Shown here one piece after another: positions 25,394-33,090 of a stretch of 64,000 nt of DNA. Under the pieces are notes generated by a model, which worked only from the letters and a program-made list of their open reading frames with translations, was not told where the DNA came from and did not search any database. Position 1 is the first letter of the stretch; the number at the start of each line of letters is the position of its first letter. Both the position numbers and the translations under genes were made by a program. Origin of the DNA: an uncultured Gammaproteobacteria bacterium (GTDB taxonomy: Bacteria; Pseudomonadota; Gammaproteobacteria; Pseudomonadales; Pseudohongiellaceae); NCBI GenBank assembly GCA_903853385.1, contig CAINTJ010000102.1, positions 61,993 to 125,992 on the forward strand, in the 5' to 3' direction.

Positions 25394-26255
25394 CAAAGCC
25401 CCGGTGGTGCTGGACTTTGACGGTTCCCAGGGGATTGTTGCGGGTGCGACTGAACTGGCGCTGGCCGATTGGCAGGAAGCCATCCGCTTTGGTTGTTCGC
25501 TGACCACTTTTAAAAAACTGACCAAAGTGCTGCAGCAACAATTACCGGCTGACCATGGCACGGTCTTGTTGGGCAGTGGTGATTTTCATCATCTGACCTG
25601 GCCGCTGGTTGAGCAGCGCCAGGCTCGCGGTCCATTCCAGGTGGTGTTGTTTGACAATCATCCTGACAACATGCGGTTTCCCTTCGGCATTCACTGTGGT
25701 TCATGGGTGCGCAAGGTAGCGCTGTTGCCCTATGTCACTCATGTGCATGTGCTGGGGGTGACCTCGCCGGATATTGCTTTTGCATCCGCGTGGCAGCAGT
25801 ACTGGCTGCCGCTGCTAAAAGGCAAATTGACTTATTGGTGCACGGATGTGGATGTAAGCTGGGCCAAATGGTTCGGCTTGAAAAACGCCTTCCGCCATTT
25901 CGACAATCCGGATGAGTTGATTGCGGGTTTTATCTCCAGCCAGCCGCCGGTACCGACTTACCTGACCATCGACAAGGATGTGCTTTCGCCCACGGCGGTG
26001 AATACCAACTGGGATCAAGGCCGCATGCTGGAGCGGCACTTGGGCACAGTAATCGAAGCGCTTAAAGGCAACATTATCGGCAGCGATATTACCGGCGATG
26101 TTTCGGCGTGGCACTACAGTACTTGGTGGAAAAAACAATTAAGTGCTTTGGATGGTCAAACCGATATTCCACCAGAACAGTTGCGACAGTGGCAGCAGGA
26201 CCAGCAGGCTTTGAATGCGCGGCTGTTAAAACTGATTGCGGAAAATTCCCGCTAG
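25386..26255 (+). CDS. Arginase/ureohydrolase-fold protein with divergent motifs
   Basis: A 289-aa protein that keeps the order of arginase-superfamily metal motifs in altered form: LGSGDFHH (62-69) for GGDHS, LFDNHPDN (88-95) for DAHxD, and TIDKDVLSP (194-202) for SxDxDxxDP; SDITGD (233-238) stands where the last acidic motif is expected. This fold hydrolyses guanidino groups or deacetylates polyamines, and the family also includes peptide arginases. Which of these applies is unknown. ATG 25380 is an alternative start. It ends 7 bp from the convergent operon. Confidence 0.75.
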   Translation: MNNKAPVVLDFDGSQGIVAGATELALADWQEAIRFGCSLTTFKKLTKVLQQQLPADHGTVLLGSGDFHHLTWPLVEQRQARGPFQVVLFDNHPDNMRFPFGIHCGSWVRKVALLPYVTHVHVLGVTSPDIAFASAWQQYWLPLLKGKLTYWCTDVDVSWAKWFGLKNAFRHFDNPDELIAGFISSQPPVPTYLTIDKDVLSPTAVNTNWDQGRMLERHLGTVIEALKGNIIGSDITGDVSAWHYSTWWKKQLSALDGQTDIPPEQLRQWQQDQQALNARLLKLIAENSR

Positions 26256-26262
26256 CCTGTGC

Positions 26263-26652
26263 TCAGGCGGTTGTTGAGGACACCAGTTTTTCTTCAGCAA
26301 TCGCCAGGCACACAATTCCACTCAGGATCAGAGTCGCCCCGGCAATTTTTGCCAGGGTCATCGGCTCATTGAACACCCACACTGAAATGATCATTACGCT
26401 GACCACTTCCACATGCGAGGCTGCAAAGGAGGCGCCAATCGACAATCTTTTCAACAAGGTCAGCCAGGTAAAAAAGGTGCCTATATAGCCGATCAGCGAG
26501 CCGTAAATCCACGGATGCAGAAATACCCGTGCCAACCAGCCGGTACTGAATTCCAGTGGCAAGGCATTGATCGCGGTAAATTTGAAACAAATTTGTGCCA
26601 GTGTATCGAAGGCCATCAGGATGCCAAAGCCGACAAAAAAAAATCGTTTCAT
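26263..26652 (-). CDS. SMR/EamA-like four-helix transporter subunit B
   Basis: A 129-aa membrane protein with four predicted helices. DTLAQICFKFTA in helix 1, AASHVEVVSVMIISVWVFNEP and KIAGATLILSGIVCLA in the last two resemble half-length EamA/SMR exporters. It lacks the EmrE glutamate in helix 1 (Asp and Gln lie there instead). It overlaps the other SMR gene by ATGA, so the two probably make a heteromeric pair, and it is the last gene of an eight-gene operon. Confidence 0.8.
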   Translation of the reverse strand: MKRFFFVGFGILMAFDTLAQICFKFTAINALPLEFSTGWLARVFLHPWIYGSLIGYIGTFFTWLTLLKRLSIGASFAASHVEVVSVMIISVWVFNEPMTLAKIAGATLILSGIVCLAIAEEKLVSSTTA

Positions 26653-27005
26653 GTCAGACCTACCACTGCTACACCGGCGGTCACCAGTATGATTCCGGCC
26701 AGGCGCAGGCGGGTGAGAGGTTCATTCAGGAAAATGCGGCTGGCAATCATCACCGCCGCGATATTGATCGATGCCAGCACCACCCCTTCTGACAAGGGCA
26801 CCAGCGACAGGAATGCCAGCCACAAGCCGAATTCAACGACATAACAGGCAATGCCGGTCATGATCCAGTTGTTCTGCAGCATGTTGAGCCAGTAGCGAAC
26901 ACCACTGGACTCATTGGTTGCGACTGCTCCTTTCTTGAACGAGATCTGGCCAAGAGTATCAAAAGCAATATTGAGTATCCACAGCAGCGCAATTGTGGGA
27001 GACAT
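26649..27005 (-). CDS. SMR/EamA-like four-helix transporter subunit A
   Basis: A 118-aa membrane protein with four helices: AFDTLGQISFKKGA, GIACYVVEFGLWLAFLSLVPLSEG, ASINIAAVMIASRIFLNEP and LAGIILVTAGVAVVG. It is similar in layout to its neighbour, and the pair resembles the two-gene flippase/exporter arrangement of ArnE/ArnF. It shares one base with the stop of the hydrolase gene upstream. A lipid-linked or small-amine substrate is inference. Confidence 0.8.
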   Translation of the reverse strand: MSPTIALLWILNIAFDTLGQISFKKGAVATNESSGVRYWLNMLQNNWIMTGIACYVVEFGLWLAFLSLVPLSEGVVLASINIAAVMIASRIFLNEPLTRLRLAGIILVTAGVAVVGLT

Positions 27006-27880
27006 CAGAGAACTGCCGGTTGCATGAACGCTGTGCAGTCTTGTTGCTCTGCAAAGAGGGCGCGTTGCTGCAGAATGTTCCTGAAATAATCGACAGTTTC
27101 GTTGATCAGTGTGCGATGTTCGCGGTCAATCGTGACCATGTGATACGAATTGTGCAGCTCTACAATGTGGGTCGGCCCGGTTACACGGCGCGCAACCAGC
27201 CGGGAGTTGTCAATGTGGGCGATGTCATCGTTGCTGGCGTGAACCATCAGGCAGGGCGCCGTGACCTTGTGCAAATGGCGTTTTACTTTTTTGGACAAGC
27301 AAAGCATTTCGGCAACCGAGGGCCAGGGGTTGCCAGGCAAGCCGGCTGCGGCACTGTCGCCGCTGTACATGCTGTTCACAATCATTTCGCGCAAGCGTTC
27401 ATCCTTGATGCCGTAGGGAGCTTGCTCATGAAACATCTGGTTATTGAACAAATTCTTGACCGGGCGCAGCCACTCCAGCAAGAACGAAAGCCGGCGTGCG
27501 AAAAACGGCATGGTCCAGCCGTCGTATTTGAAGGTGGGGCCGTAAACACCAACACCGGCCACACGATCAGGCTGCTCCATCGCCAGTTTCAGCGCCAGTA
27601 CGGCACCCATCGACAAGCCAGCCACAAACATGTGATCGACTGATTCGCGCAATTTGTCGGCAGCCACTTCCACGCTCTTGTACCAGTCCTTCCAGCTGGT
27701 GCCGAGCAAATCCTGCACATCGCCGCAATGGCCGGCCAACTGCATGCCGTATACGGTGAAGCCAGCCTTGTGCAGGCCGCGTGCAACCAGCCGCATTTCA
27801 GTAGGCGTGCCGGTAAGGCCGTGAATCAACAGCACGCCGGCACGGCCACCCTTCAAAAAATATTCAGTATTTTGAATCAT
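27005..27880 (-). CDS. Alpha/beta hydrolase (carboxylesterase-like)
   Basis: The 291-aa protein has the oxyanion HGLTGTPTEM (20-29), the nucleophile Ser90 in AGLSMGAVLA, an acid in HASNDDIAH, and His in LHNSYHMV. This resembles Est30-type carboxylesterases and monoacylglycerol lipases. In this operon it could release an acyl chain from a carrier or trim an acyl product, which is inference. It lies 22 bp after the HAD gene and abuts the SMR pair. Confidence 0.87.
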   Translation of the reverse strand: MIQNTEYFLKGGRAGVLLIHGLTGTPTEMRLVARGLHKAGFTVYGMQLAGHCGDVQDLLGTSWKDWYKSVEVAADKLRESVDHMFVAGLSMGAVLALKLAMEQPDRVAGVGVYGPTFKYDGWTMPFFARRLSFLLEWLRPVKNLFNNQMFHEQAPYGIKDERLREMIVNSMYSGDSAAAGLPGNPWPSVAEMLCLSKKVKRHLHKVTAPCLMVHASNDDIAHIDNSRLVARRVTGPTHIVELHNSYHMVTIDREHRTLINETVDYFRNILQQRALFAEQQDCTAFMQPAVL

Positions 27881-27902
27881 TGCTTAGGATCTGTGTTGGA
27901 AA

Positions 27903-28628
27903 TCAAACAGCGACTTCGGAATTGAAAATATTTTCGTTGATAAAATTCAGGGCCTCGGCAAAACCGCTGATCGGCAAGTGGGCAAGATCCTTCTGTGCGC
28001 AGTAGCTGATGAGCTTGTCTTTGGCGAGTACGAAATCCACTTTGCCAGAGACGCAAAAATCGGAACTGCCATCACCGACATACAAAACCTGATGATTGTT
28101 GTCGTGATACATGGCCGCTCTGGCGCATTTGCAATTGCCACTGGCTTTGACGCATTGTGTGGACGCATGCGGGAACTCCAGTTTCCAGCTGCGTTCACCA
28201 ACCTGGACCAGGCGATTGGCATAAACAGGCAAATGATCAAGCCCGTGCGGTTTCAGGATATGTTTGATTGCATAGTCGAGACCATCACTGAGGATCTTGA
28301 CCTGAATGCCCAGCTGCGTGGCGGTTTTGACGAAGAGTTTGAAGGCCGCGTCGATTTTTATGGCAGACAAGGCCTGGTCAAGTTCGGCCTTGCTGGCATC
28401 AATCAGTTCAATCTGGCCCGCCATGCATTCACGCGAGCCGATTTCGCCATTAAGCCATGCTTCTTCCAGGTCGGCGTGACCGGGTTTGCCGAAGCGTGTA
28501 AGCAGGCTGTCGGTGACATCCTGCAAGCTGATGGTGCCGTCAAAGTCGCACAAAATAATCCACGGTTTGTCGTCACGGGTTTGCACCAGAGGATCAAACA
28601 GCTCGACATTCAAATCAATGTTCTGCAT
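27903..28628 (-). CDS. HAD-family phosphatase (MtnX/phosphoserine-phosphatase-like)
   Basis: A 241-aa HAD-IB enzyme: motif I LCDFDGTIS (nucleophile Asp28, acid Asp30), motif II ILSDGLDY and motif III/IV YVGDGSSDFC. A helical cap lies between motifs I and II. A CxC pair (KASGNCKCARAA) sits in the middle. The substrate is unknown; small phosphorylated alcohols or lipid head groups are typical. Its start lies 14 bp inside the end of the membrane-fusion gene, so it is translated with the exporter. Confidence 0.85.
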   Translation of the reverse strand: MQNIDLNVELFDPLVQTRDDKPWIILCDFDGTISLQDVTDSLLTRFGKPGHADLEEAWLNGEIGSRECMAGQIELIDASKAELDQALSAIKIDAAFKLFVKTATQLGIQVKILSDGLDYAIKHILKPHGLDHLPVYANRLVQVGERSWKLEFPHASTQCVKASGNCKCARAAMYHDNNHQVLYVGDGSSDFCVSGKVDFVLAKDKLISYCAQKDLAHLPISGFAEALNFINENIFNSEVAV

Positions 28629-29493
28629 GAAATTTCACCATTACATTCTGACCTACTAAATAGTGCTGGGCTTGATCAAATTCAAGGATGCATTCAACCA
28701 CGCGGTTGGTTTGCTGCTGTTCTTCGCCCCAATGACCTGTCTCCAGCAAACTGCCGATATAAACAACATGGGCTTCAATCTGGGCAATCTGCGGGGTCGC
28801 TTCAAACGATACCTGGGCCTTGGCGCCCGGCTTTACCTGGCCGATAAAGCTTTCGTTGAGTTCGGCACGGATTATCAAGGGTTTGTTGGGTAGCAATACA
28901 AAAGCCGGATTGGTGCTGCTGGCAAACGTGCCCACCTGCGCTGATATTTTTGCCACTTCGGCATCTTGCGGTGCGTAGAGGGTGCGCAGGGCCAGGGCGT
29001 GTTGCATCTGCTTGCGTTTGATATTAGCCATTGCCAGCACCGATTTGGCATTGTCGATTTCTGCATGCAGCTGGTTCAGATTTTGTTGTGCCTCATCAGC
29101 TTGCACTTGTTCTGCTGCGCCTTGTTGGGCGGCGCTGGCCCAGCGTTTGGCCAGTTGTTCCGCATTTTTCACGCGGTTAGTGAGTGCATTCATGGCTAGT
29201 TGTGCATGGTTCACTTCAGCAGTTGCCAGCTCCAGCGCCAGACTTTCCTGGTCGGCATTTAGCTTGGCCAGTACCGAGCCGGCTTTGATGGCGGCCCCGA
29301 TATGGACGTCAATTTCCGAAAAAACTCCATCAGCTGGAGCGTTAATGTTCAGTAATCCGCCTTCAATATCGATTTTGCCGCGCGCAATGGGAGTGAATGG
29401 CTCTTCATTTTTCACGCTGGGAGTATGTGAATCCGAGCAGGCCGCAAGGCAGGCAAGAGACAAAGCACACAATAAGCTCACAAGAGAACGCAT
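28615..29493 (-). CDS. Membrane fusion lipoprotein, DevB/HlyD type
   Basis: A 292-aa periplasmic adaptor with lipobox LAAC (Cys19). A lipoyl-like half (GGLLNINAPADGVFSEIDVHIGA... LYAPQDAEVAKISAQVG) flanks a coiled coil of about 90 residues (ALELATAEVNHAQ... NAKSVLAMANIKRKQM), and a beta-barrel follows. The same strand carries its ABC ATPase, permease and TolC partners, giving a full DevBCA/MacAB-like tripartite exporter. The gap to the ATPase gene is 2 bp. Confidence 0.9.
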   Translation of the reverse strand: MRSLVSLLCALSLACLAACSDSHTPSVKNEEPFTPIARGKIDIEGGLLNINAPADGVFSEIDVHIGAAIKAGSVLAKLNADQESLALELATAEVNHAQLAMNALTNRVKNAEQLAKRWASAAQQGAAEQVQADEAQQNLNQLHAEIDNAKSVLAMANIKRKQMQHALALRTLYAPQDAEVAKISAQVGTFASSTNPAFVLLPNKPLIIRAELNESFIGQVKPGAKAQVSFEATPQIAQIEAHVVYIGSLLETGHWGEEQQQTNRVVECILEFDQAQHYLVGQNVMVKFHAEH

Positions 29494-29495
29494 GG

Positions 29496-30266
29496 TTAAT
29501 GAATACCTTTGGTGGCGTGCAGATGTTCGTTGATGTCAAAGTCACTTTCAGTGCGCCAGTCACGACGGATTTCACCGTCTTCCATCGCCAGCACGCGGTC
29601 GGCATGCTGGATCAGGCGTGGGTCATGACTGACGCATAACACGGTGGTGCGGTGTTCGCGGGCAATTTTGTGCAATAAATTGATAACAGTTGAGCCGCTG
29701 CTGGCATCCAGTGCGCTGGTAGGTTCGTCGGCAAACAGCAGCTGTGGTTTTTTAGCCAGTGCACGCGCGATGGCAACGCGCTGTTTTTCCCCGCCCGACA
29801 GTTCGGCCGGGAACTGGTTGGCGCGATGCGACAGGTCGACTTCCCGCAAGGCTTCCAGCGCCCGCTCATGCGCTTCATGTTTGCCAACGCCCAGATAATT
29901 TAGCGGCAACTCCACTTGTTCAATGGCGGTGAGGGCTGTGAACAAATTGAAGCCCTGAAACACAAAGCCGGTATGTCTGAGCCGGAACTTTTCCAGCTCG
30001 CCCATGCTGGCGCCAGTCAAATCTTCACCCAGTGCAACCACCTTGCCGCCGTCGCTGTACTGCAACCCGCTCATGATCGACAGCAAGGTGCTTTTGCCAC
30101 AACCGGAGGGACCGGCAATCAAGGTCAATTCAGCGGGCAGCACGCTCAGCGAGAGCTTGTTAAGCACCTGGATTTTCACGATGCCCGAGATAAAGGATTT
30201 GCTGATGTCAGTGGCAACCAGGGCAGGTGCCGGCATCGGGTTTCTGTGCGGGTGCGGCTGATCCAT
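29496..30266 (-). CDS. ABC exporter ATPase (DevA/MacB/LolD family)
   Basis: A 256-aa ATPase with Walker A GPSGCGKST, Q-loop FQGFNLF, signature LSGGEKQRVAIARAL, Walker B LLFADEPTSALD and H-loop CVSHD. It belongs to the family that drives mechanotransmission-type exporters. It lies between the permease (2-bp gap) and the adaptor (2-bp gap). The start may also be a second ATG 30 bp in (MPAPALVATDISKSF). Confidence 0.95.
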   Translation of the reverse strand: MDQPHPHRNPMPAPALVATDISKSFISGIVKIQVLNKLSLSVLPAELTLIAGPSGCGKSTLLSIMSGLQYSDGGKVVALGEDLTGASMGELEKFRLRHTGFVFQGFNLFTALTAIEQVELPLNYLGVGKHEAHERALEALREVDLSHRANQFPAELSGGEKQRVAIARALAKKPQLLFADEPTSALDASSGSTVINLLHKIAREHRTTVLCVSHDPRLIQHADRVLAMEDGEIRRDWRTESDFDINEHLHATKGIH

Positions 30267-30268
30267 GG

Positions 30269-31399
30269 CTACCTCAGCAACAGCGCAGGATCAGCGCGTA
30301 ACAAGCCACGCATTGCCCACAACCCGGAAATCATCGCAATGCCCAGTACAACCCCCGCCCACACCATGATCATGGCAGGAGGAGCTTCAACCGAAACATC
30401 GCGTGAATGCGCGAGCATCAGCAACAACAGACTGACACCGGCACTGAACAACAGCCCTATGCCGCCTATCCACGCAGCCTGCTCCAGCACCACGCGCCGC
30501 AGTGCTGCCATCCCGGCACCCAATGCATTGAGAGTGGCGTATTCACGTGCAGAACTGATCACCACCGCTATCAGGGCCTGACTGGCGACCACCAGGCCCA
30601 CTCCCACGACGATGATGGTCATCAATAAAAATGCCCCACCTGCACCGGTATCCAGCAAAAAGTAAAACTGGGAGCGTTGCGCGAATTCGCTGGCGCTCCA
30701 TATGTCGTAGGTGCCAAAAGCGGGTTTGCCCAAAAGCTGGCTGCGCACTGTTGCGGCATTTTTGGGGTCCTTGAGTTTGGCTACCCAATAGGCCGCGCGG
30801 TTTTTGTCATTGCAGGAAGTGAGCTGGCAGGCAGTTTCGACAGAGCTGATGACGTTGACGCCACCCAATGCCCGCAACCCGGTGGTCGTGGCTACCACAT
30901 GCACGGATTTGCCATCGATTTTCGCCCGGCTGCCGGATTCAACCCCAAGCTGGCCCAGATCAGCCCGGTCAACGATTACCGCGCCAGGCTCCAGCAATAA
31001 TGGACGCAGACTGGCATCCAGCGCCTGATCGAAAATCTGGCCATCCTGGTTGGGATTGATGCCGATGACGTAAACAGAAACGCCGCCATTAGTGTGGGGG
31101 CTGCGCCAATCGCCATCCACCCATTGCATGGGTTCCACGGCCGTGATGTTGGGGTTCATGCGCAACAGGGTTTCGACATCGGCGCTGATTGCTCGCCCCT
31201 GGCTGACACTTTGGGTGCCGGGATAGCCCACCCATAAATCGGATGAAGACTTGGTCACATAGACTGCTGCGCTGCCGAAGATGCCCAGCATCAGAGCGGC
31301 CTGCATGAAGAGCATGACGCCGGCAAAACATATCGCCAGCACGGCCGGCAAATAGCGCGGCCATTCACGTTGCAAACTTTTGCGTGCCAGCGAGACCAT
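30269..31399 (-). CDS. ABC exporter permease (DevC/FtsX-like)
   Basis: A 376-aa protein: N-terminal helix (about 15-38), a large periplasmic domain (about 40-250), and three C-terminal helices with the FtsX-type segment YATLNALGAGMAALRRVVLEQ between. This four-helix layout with an extracytoplasmic domain is that of MacB/DevC. The start codon shares a base with the TolC-gene stop. In cyanobacteria DevBCA exports heterocyst glycolipids; the cargo here is unknown. Confidence 0.92.
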   Translation of the reverse strand: MVSLARKSLQREWPRYLPAVLAICFAGVMLFMQAALMLGIFGSAAVYVTKSSSDLWVGYPGTQSVSQGRAISADVETLLRMNPNITAVEPMQWVDGDWRSPHTNGGVSVYVIGINPNQDGQIFDQALDASLRPLLLEPGAVIVDRADLGQLGVESGSRAKIDGKSVHVVATTTGLRALGGVNVISSVETACQLTSCNDKNRAAYWVAKLKDPKNAATVRSQLLGKPAFGTYDIWSASEFAQRSQFYFLLDTGAGGAFLLMTIIVVGVGLVVASQALIAVVISSAREYATLNALGAGMAALRRVVLEQAAWIGGIGLLFSAGVSLLLLMLAHSRDVSVEAPPAMIMVWAGVVLGIAMISGLWAMRGLLRADPALLLR

Positions 31400-32805
31400 C
31401 AGGGTAACCCGCCGTCTGCGGGCAGCGGCGCGCCGCCCAGGGATTTATAGAGAGCAACAAACGCCAGGTTGTGGCTGGCATGGGCTTCGAGCAAAGCCAG
31501 CTGGGATTCAATGGTTTGTTGCTGCTCGGCAAGGGCGTCGAGTTCGCTGGCAAAACCCAGTTGCTGCAATTGTTGAATCCGGGCGAGTTCGCGTTCGCGA
31601 TTGCCTTTGTTGGCCAGGGTGGTAGCCAGAATCTGCTGCTGTGATTGCAGCGACGAGAGGGCAATTTCAGCTTCAGTGACTGCTTCCAGCACAGACTGGC
31701 GGTAGGCCAGCAGGGATGCATCCAGCGCTGAACGTTGCGCCCTCACTGCAGCTTGCCGCCGACCCCAGTCGAACAGGGGAATATCGATGGTGGGACCCAG
31801 GGCGGGGGTTGAATGAATCACGCTGTCGGATGTGGCGTTACTGGTCAGGTTGGTGGAAAACAGGTAGGCAGTTCCCAGTGCCAGATAAGGATACATATCG
31901 GCCCTTGCCACGCCCAGTTCACCAGTGGCCTGCAACACTGCAGCTTCGGCAGCCTTGATTTCAGGGCGGGTACGCAACATGTCGACCGGAAGCTGTGCAA
32001 ACCCGTAAGCGCCCAGCTGGGGCTGGGGGGCCGCTATTTGCCATTCTGCATTCGGAGTGGTCTGTCCCAGCAGCAAAGCCAGGCGCTGGGCCGAGGAGTC
32101 AGCCAGTTGCCGGTTCTTGCTCAGATTGATTTGCAACAGCAAGGACTCACTGTTGGCCGCAGTCAGCTCTTTGGCTGCAGAAAGTCCCAGTTGTTGACGA
32201 ACTTCGAGCAGATGCTTTCTGGCTTGTAGCAGTTGGGCCTGCCGATCCAGTAAATGTTGCTGTTGCTGGCTGGTGCGCAATTCGATGTAGGTGCGTACGA
32301 CCTCCGCCACTACTGATACCCGGGCAGCCTCGGCTTCAGCCTCTGTAGTCTGGATGGCGGCTTCTGCCAATTGCTGCAGGCTTTCCTTGCGCCCAAACAG
32401 GCTTAGCTCCCAGGTGGCGTCCAGACCATATTGAAAATAGGTGTCGCGGGCAGAGATTGATTCATTGGGCTGTGCGTGGGCGCGCAGCTCCGGCAAAAAC
32501 TCATCGCCGGCATGGCCCAATTGAATGCGGGCGCGGTGGATGCGGTCCTGGGCCTGGGCCAGAGTGAGGTTTTGTACCATCGCCAGTTTGACGAGTGCGT
32601 CCAGTTGCGGGTCGGCGAAGGCCGTCCACCAGGAAGATAAATCGGGTTTGATTGCGCCCGCCTCGGGTGTTAGCGGGTGAGCCCACTGGTCAGGCACAAG
32701 CCGGGGCAGGGGTTGTGAATTATTGGTTGCGCAGGCTGCCAACCCGCCTAAAACCAGCACGAGTATCAATGGTGTCAGCCAACGGTCAGCGGTAAAATTT
32801 ATCAT
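31399..32805 (-). CDS. TolC-family outer-membrane efflux lipoprotein
   Basis: A 468-aa channel of the NodT/OprM type. Signal with lipobox LAAC, then WWTAFADPQLDALVKLAMVQNLTLAQAQDRIHRAR, two long alpha-helical repeats rich in Ala/Gln (including AEAAIQTTEAEAEAARVSVVAEVVRTYIEL and ALDASLLAYRQSVLEAVTEAEIALSSL) and LFDWGRRQA between. ATG 32805 is chosen because it gives the lipoprotein signal. It is the first gene of the eight-gene operon, which runs to 26263 without any gap above 22 bp. Confidence 0.9.
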   Translation of the reverse strand: MINFTADRWLTPLILVLVLGGLAACATNNSQPLPRLVPDQWAHPLTPEAGAIKPDLSSWWTAFADPQLDALVKLAMVQNLTLAQAQDRIHRARIQLGHAGDEFLPELRAHAQPNESISARDTYFQYGLDATWELSLFGRKESLQQLAEAAIQTTEAEAEAARVSVVAEVVRTYIELRTSQQQQHLLDRQAQLLQARKHLLEVRQQLGLSAAKELTAANSESLLLQINLSKNRQLADSSAQRLALLLGQTTPNAEWQIAAPQPQLGAYGFAQLPVDMLRTRPEIKAAEAAVLQATGELGVARADMYPYLALGTAYLFSTNLTSNATSDSVIHSTPALGPTIDIPLFDWGRRQAAVRAQRSALDASLLAYRQSVLEAVTEAEIALSSLQSQQQILATTLANKGNRERELARIQQLQQLGFASELDALAEQQQTIESQLALLEAHASHNLAFVALYKSLGGAPLPADGGLP

Positions 32806-33090
32806 TAGCCCGGAGCGGGTTCCGCAGAGAACAAGGGGGGTAAACAATCCCACATCCAACGATGTCATTATGGGATGCATTGCTTGCGTAATGATTGAGG
32901 TTTTGTGGAGGACACGTGGAGAAAATACAGGTTCACCTCCTGTATTTTTCGGTGCAAGATGAAGATCTTGCATTGATTACCTGCAGTAACGGGACAGGTG
33001 CAGGAACGGGTGAATAGCGCAATTATGAACCGGAACCCGTGAATCAGGAAATACCTTGGGTCTGTTGCTGATTTTTATCGTGAGTTAACT
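32806..33090. promoter_or_regulatory. 285-bp divergent control region of exporter operon and ketosynthase
   Basis: A dyad of two 10-bp arms, AAAATACAGG (32922-32931) and CCTGTATTTT (32939-32948), lies about midway. On the minus strand its loop and arm read AGGAGGTGA, a perfect Shine-Dalgarno, but with no usable start codon behind it. A weaker pair ACGGGT/ACCCGT spans 33006-33040. The region is placed to control the exporter operon and the ketosynthase together. Confidence 0.5.

Noticed and set aside
25386..26255. RiPP cluster with a peptide arginase
   Set aside because: No precursor peptide, radical SAM enzyme or cyclase is near, so a RiPP role was not called, although the fold allows it.
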